This document shows positions 21,430 through 21,457 of a DNA stretch of 21,457 nucleotides, piece after piece. This stretch comes from an uncultured Coriobacteriales bacterium (GTDB taxonomy: Bacteria; Actinomycetota; Coriobacteriia; Coriobacteriales; QAMH01). Location: positions 1 to 21,457 of the forward strand of contig CAKUES010000027.1 in assembly GCA_934646835.1 (NCBI GenBank), given 5' to 3'. The stretch's first letter is position 1. The number at the start of each line of letters is the position of its first letter. The notes below the pieces were generated by a model. That model did no database searches, had not been told where the DNA came from, and saw nothing but the letters and a program-made list of their open reading frames with translations. The position numbers and the translations under genes are program-made.

Positions 21430-21457
21430 CGAGAGGGTGACGCGTTAAACGGAAGAG

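Overview
The window looks like chromosomal DNA of a high-GC, anaerobic, gut-type actinobacterium, most likely a coriobacterium (Collinsella/Olsenella-like). The reasons are GC-rich codon use, strong AGGAG-type ribosome binding sites, genes packed on both strands, and families common in strict anaerobes: a Crp/Fnr regulator paired with a two-cluster ferredoxin, the UPF0261/PEP-hydrolase pair, a DUF6323/DUF6179-like pair and an iron-sulfur-flavoprotein-like reductase. The assignment is inference; there is no rRNA or tRNA here to anchor it. I found no transposase, integrase, CRISPR array or tRNA.

Layout. 1-3637 (-): a two-gene operon. A LeuA-like DRE-TIM protein whose metal site is remodelled overlaps by one base a long protein that fuses a xylose-isomerase-like TIM barrel to an acyl-CoA synthetase; the fusion runs off the left edge. 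4073-5773 (-): SulP anion transporter. 6041-6691 (-) and 6788-7387 (+): divergent Crp/Fnr regulator and ferredoxin-like protein, with a palindromic operator between them. 7675-9884 (-): the two halves of a Tm-1-type protein as adjacent genes. 10248-13632 (-): ABC exporter (FtsX-type permease and LolD/MacB-type ATPase) preceded by tandem 14-bp palindromic operators. 14167-16077 (+): a 58-aa small protein and a flavodoxin/SCP2/membrane fusion. 16152-16868 (-): SAM methyltransferase. 17146-18283 (+): DUF6323 and DUF6179-like pair. 18386-19705 (+): amidohydrolase. 19901-20449 (+): GNAT acetyltransferase. 20649-20966 (-): TfoX N-terminal-domain protein. The last 490 bases hold hairpins, two tiny ORFs with good ribosome binding sites and an intrinsic terminator.

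The intergenic DNA is unusually structured. At 7432-7559, 10040-10196, 13811-13950, 20997-21067 and 21140-21190, a short sequence 'theme' is reiterated locally in both orientations, and each locus uses a different theme. One theme contains AAGTGCGGT/ACCGCACTT, identical to the Haemophilus uptake-signal core. The most unusual protein-level features are the isomerase-acyl-CoA ligase fusion with its metal-site-altered LeuA partner, and the flavodoxin-SCP2-membrane fusion.
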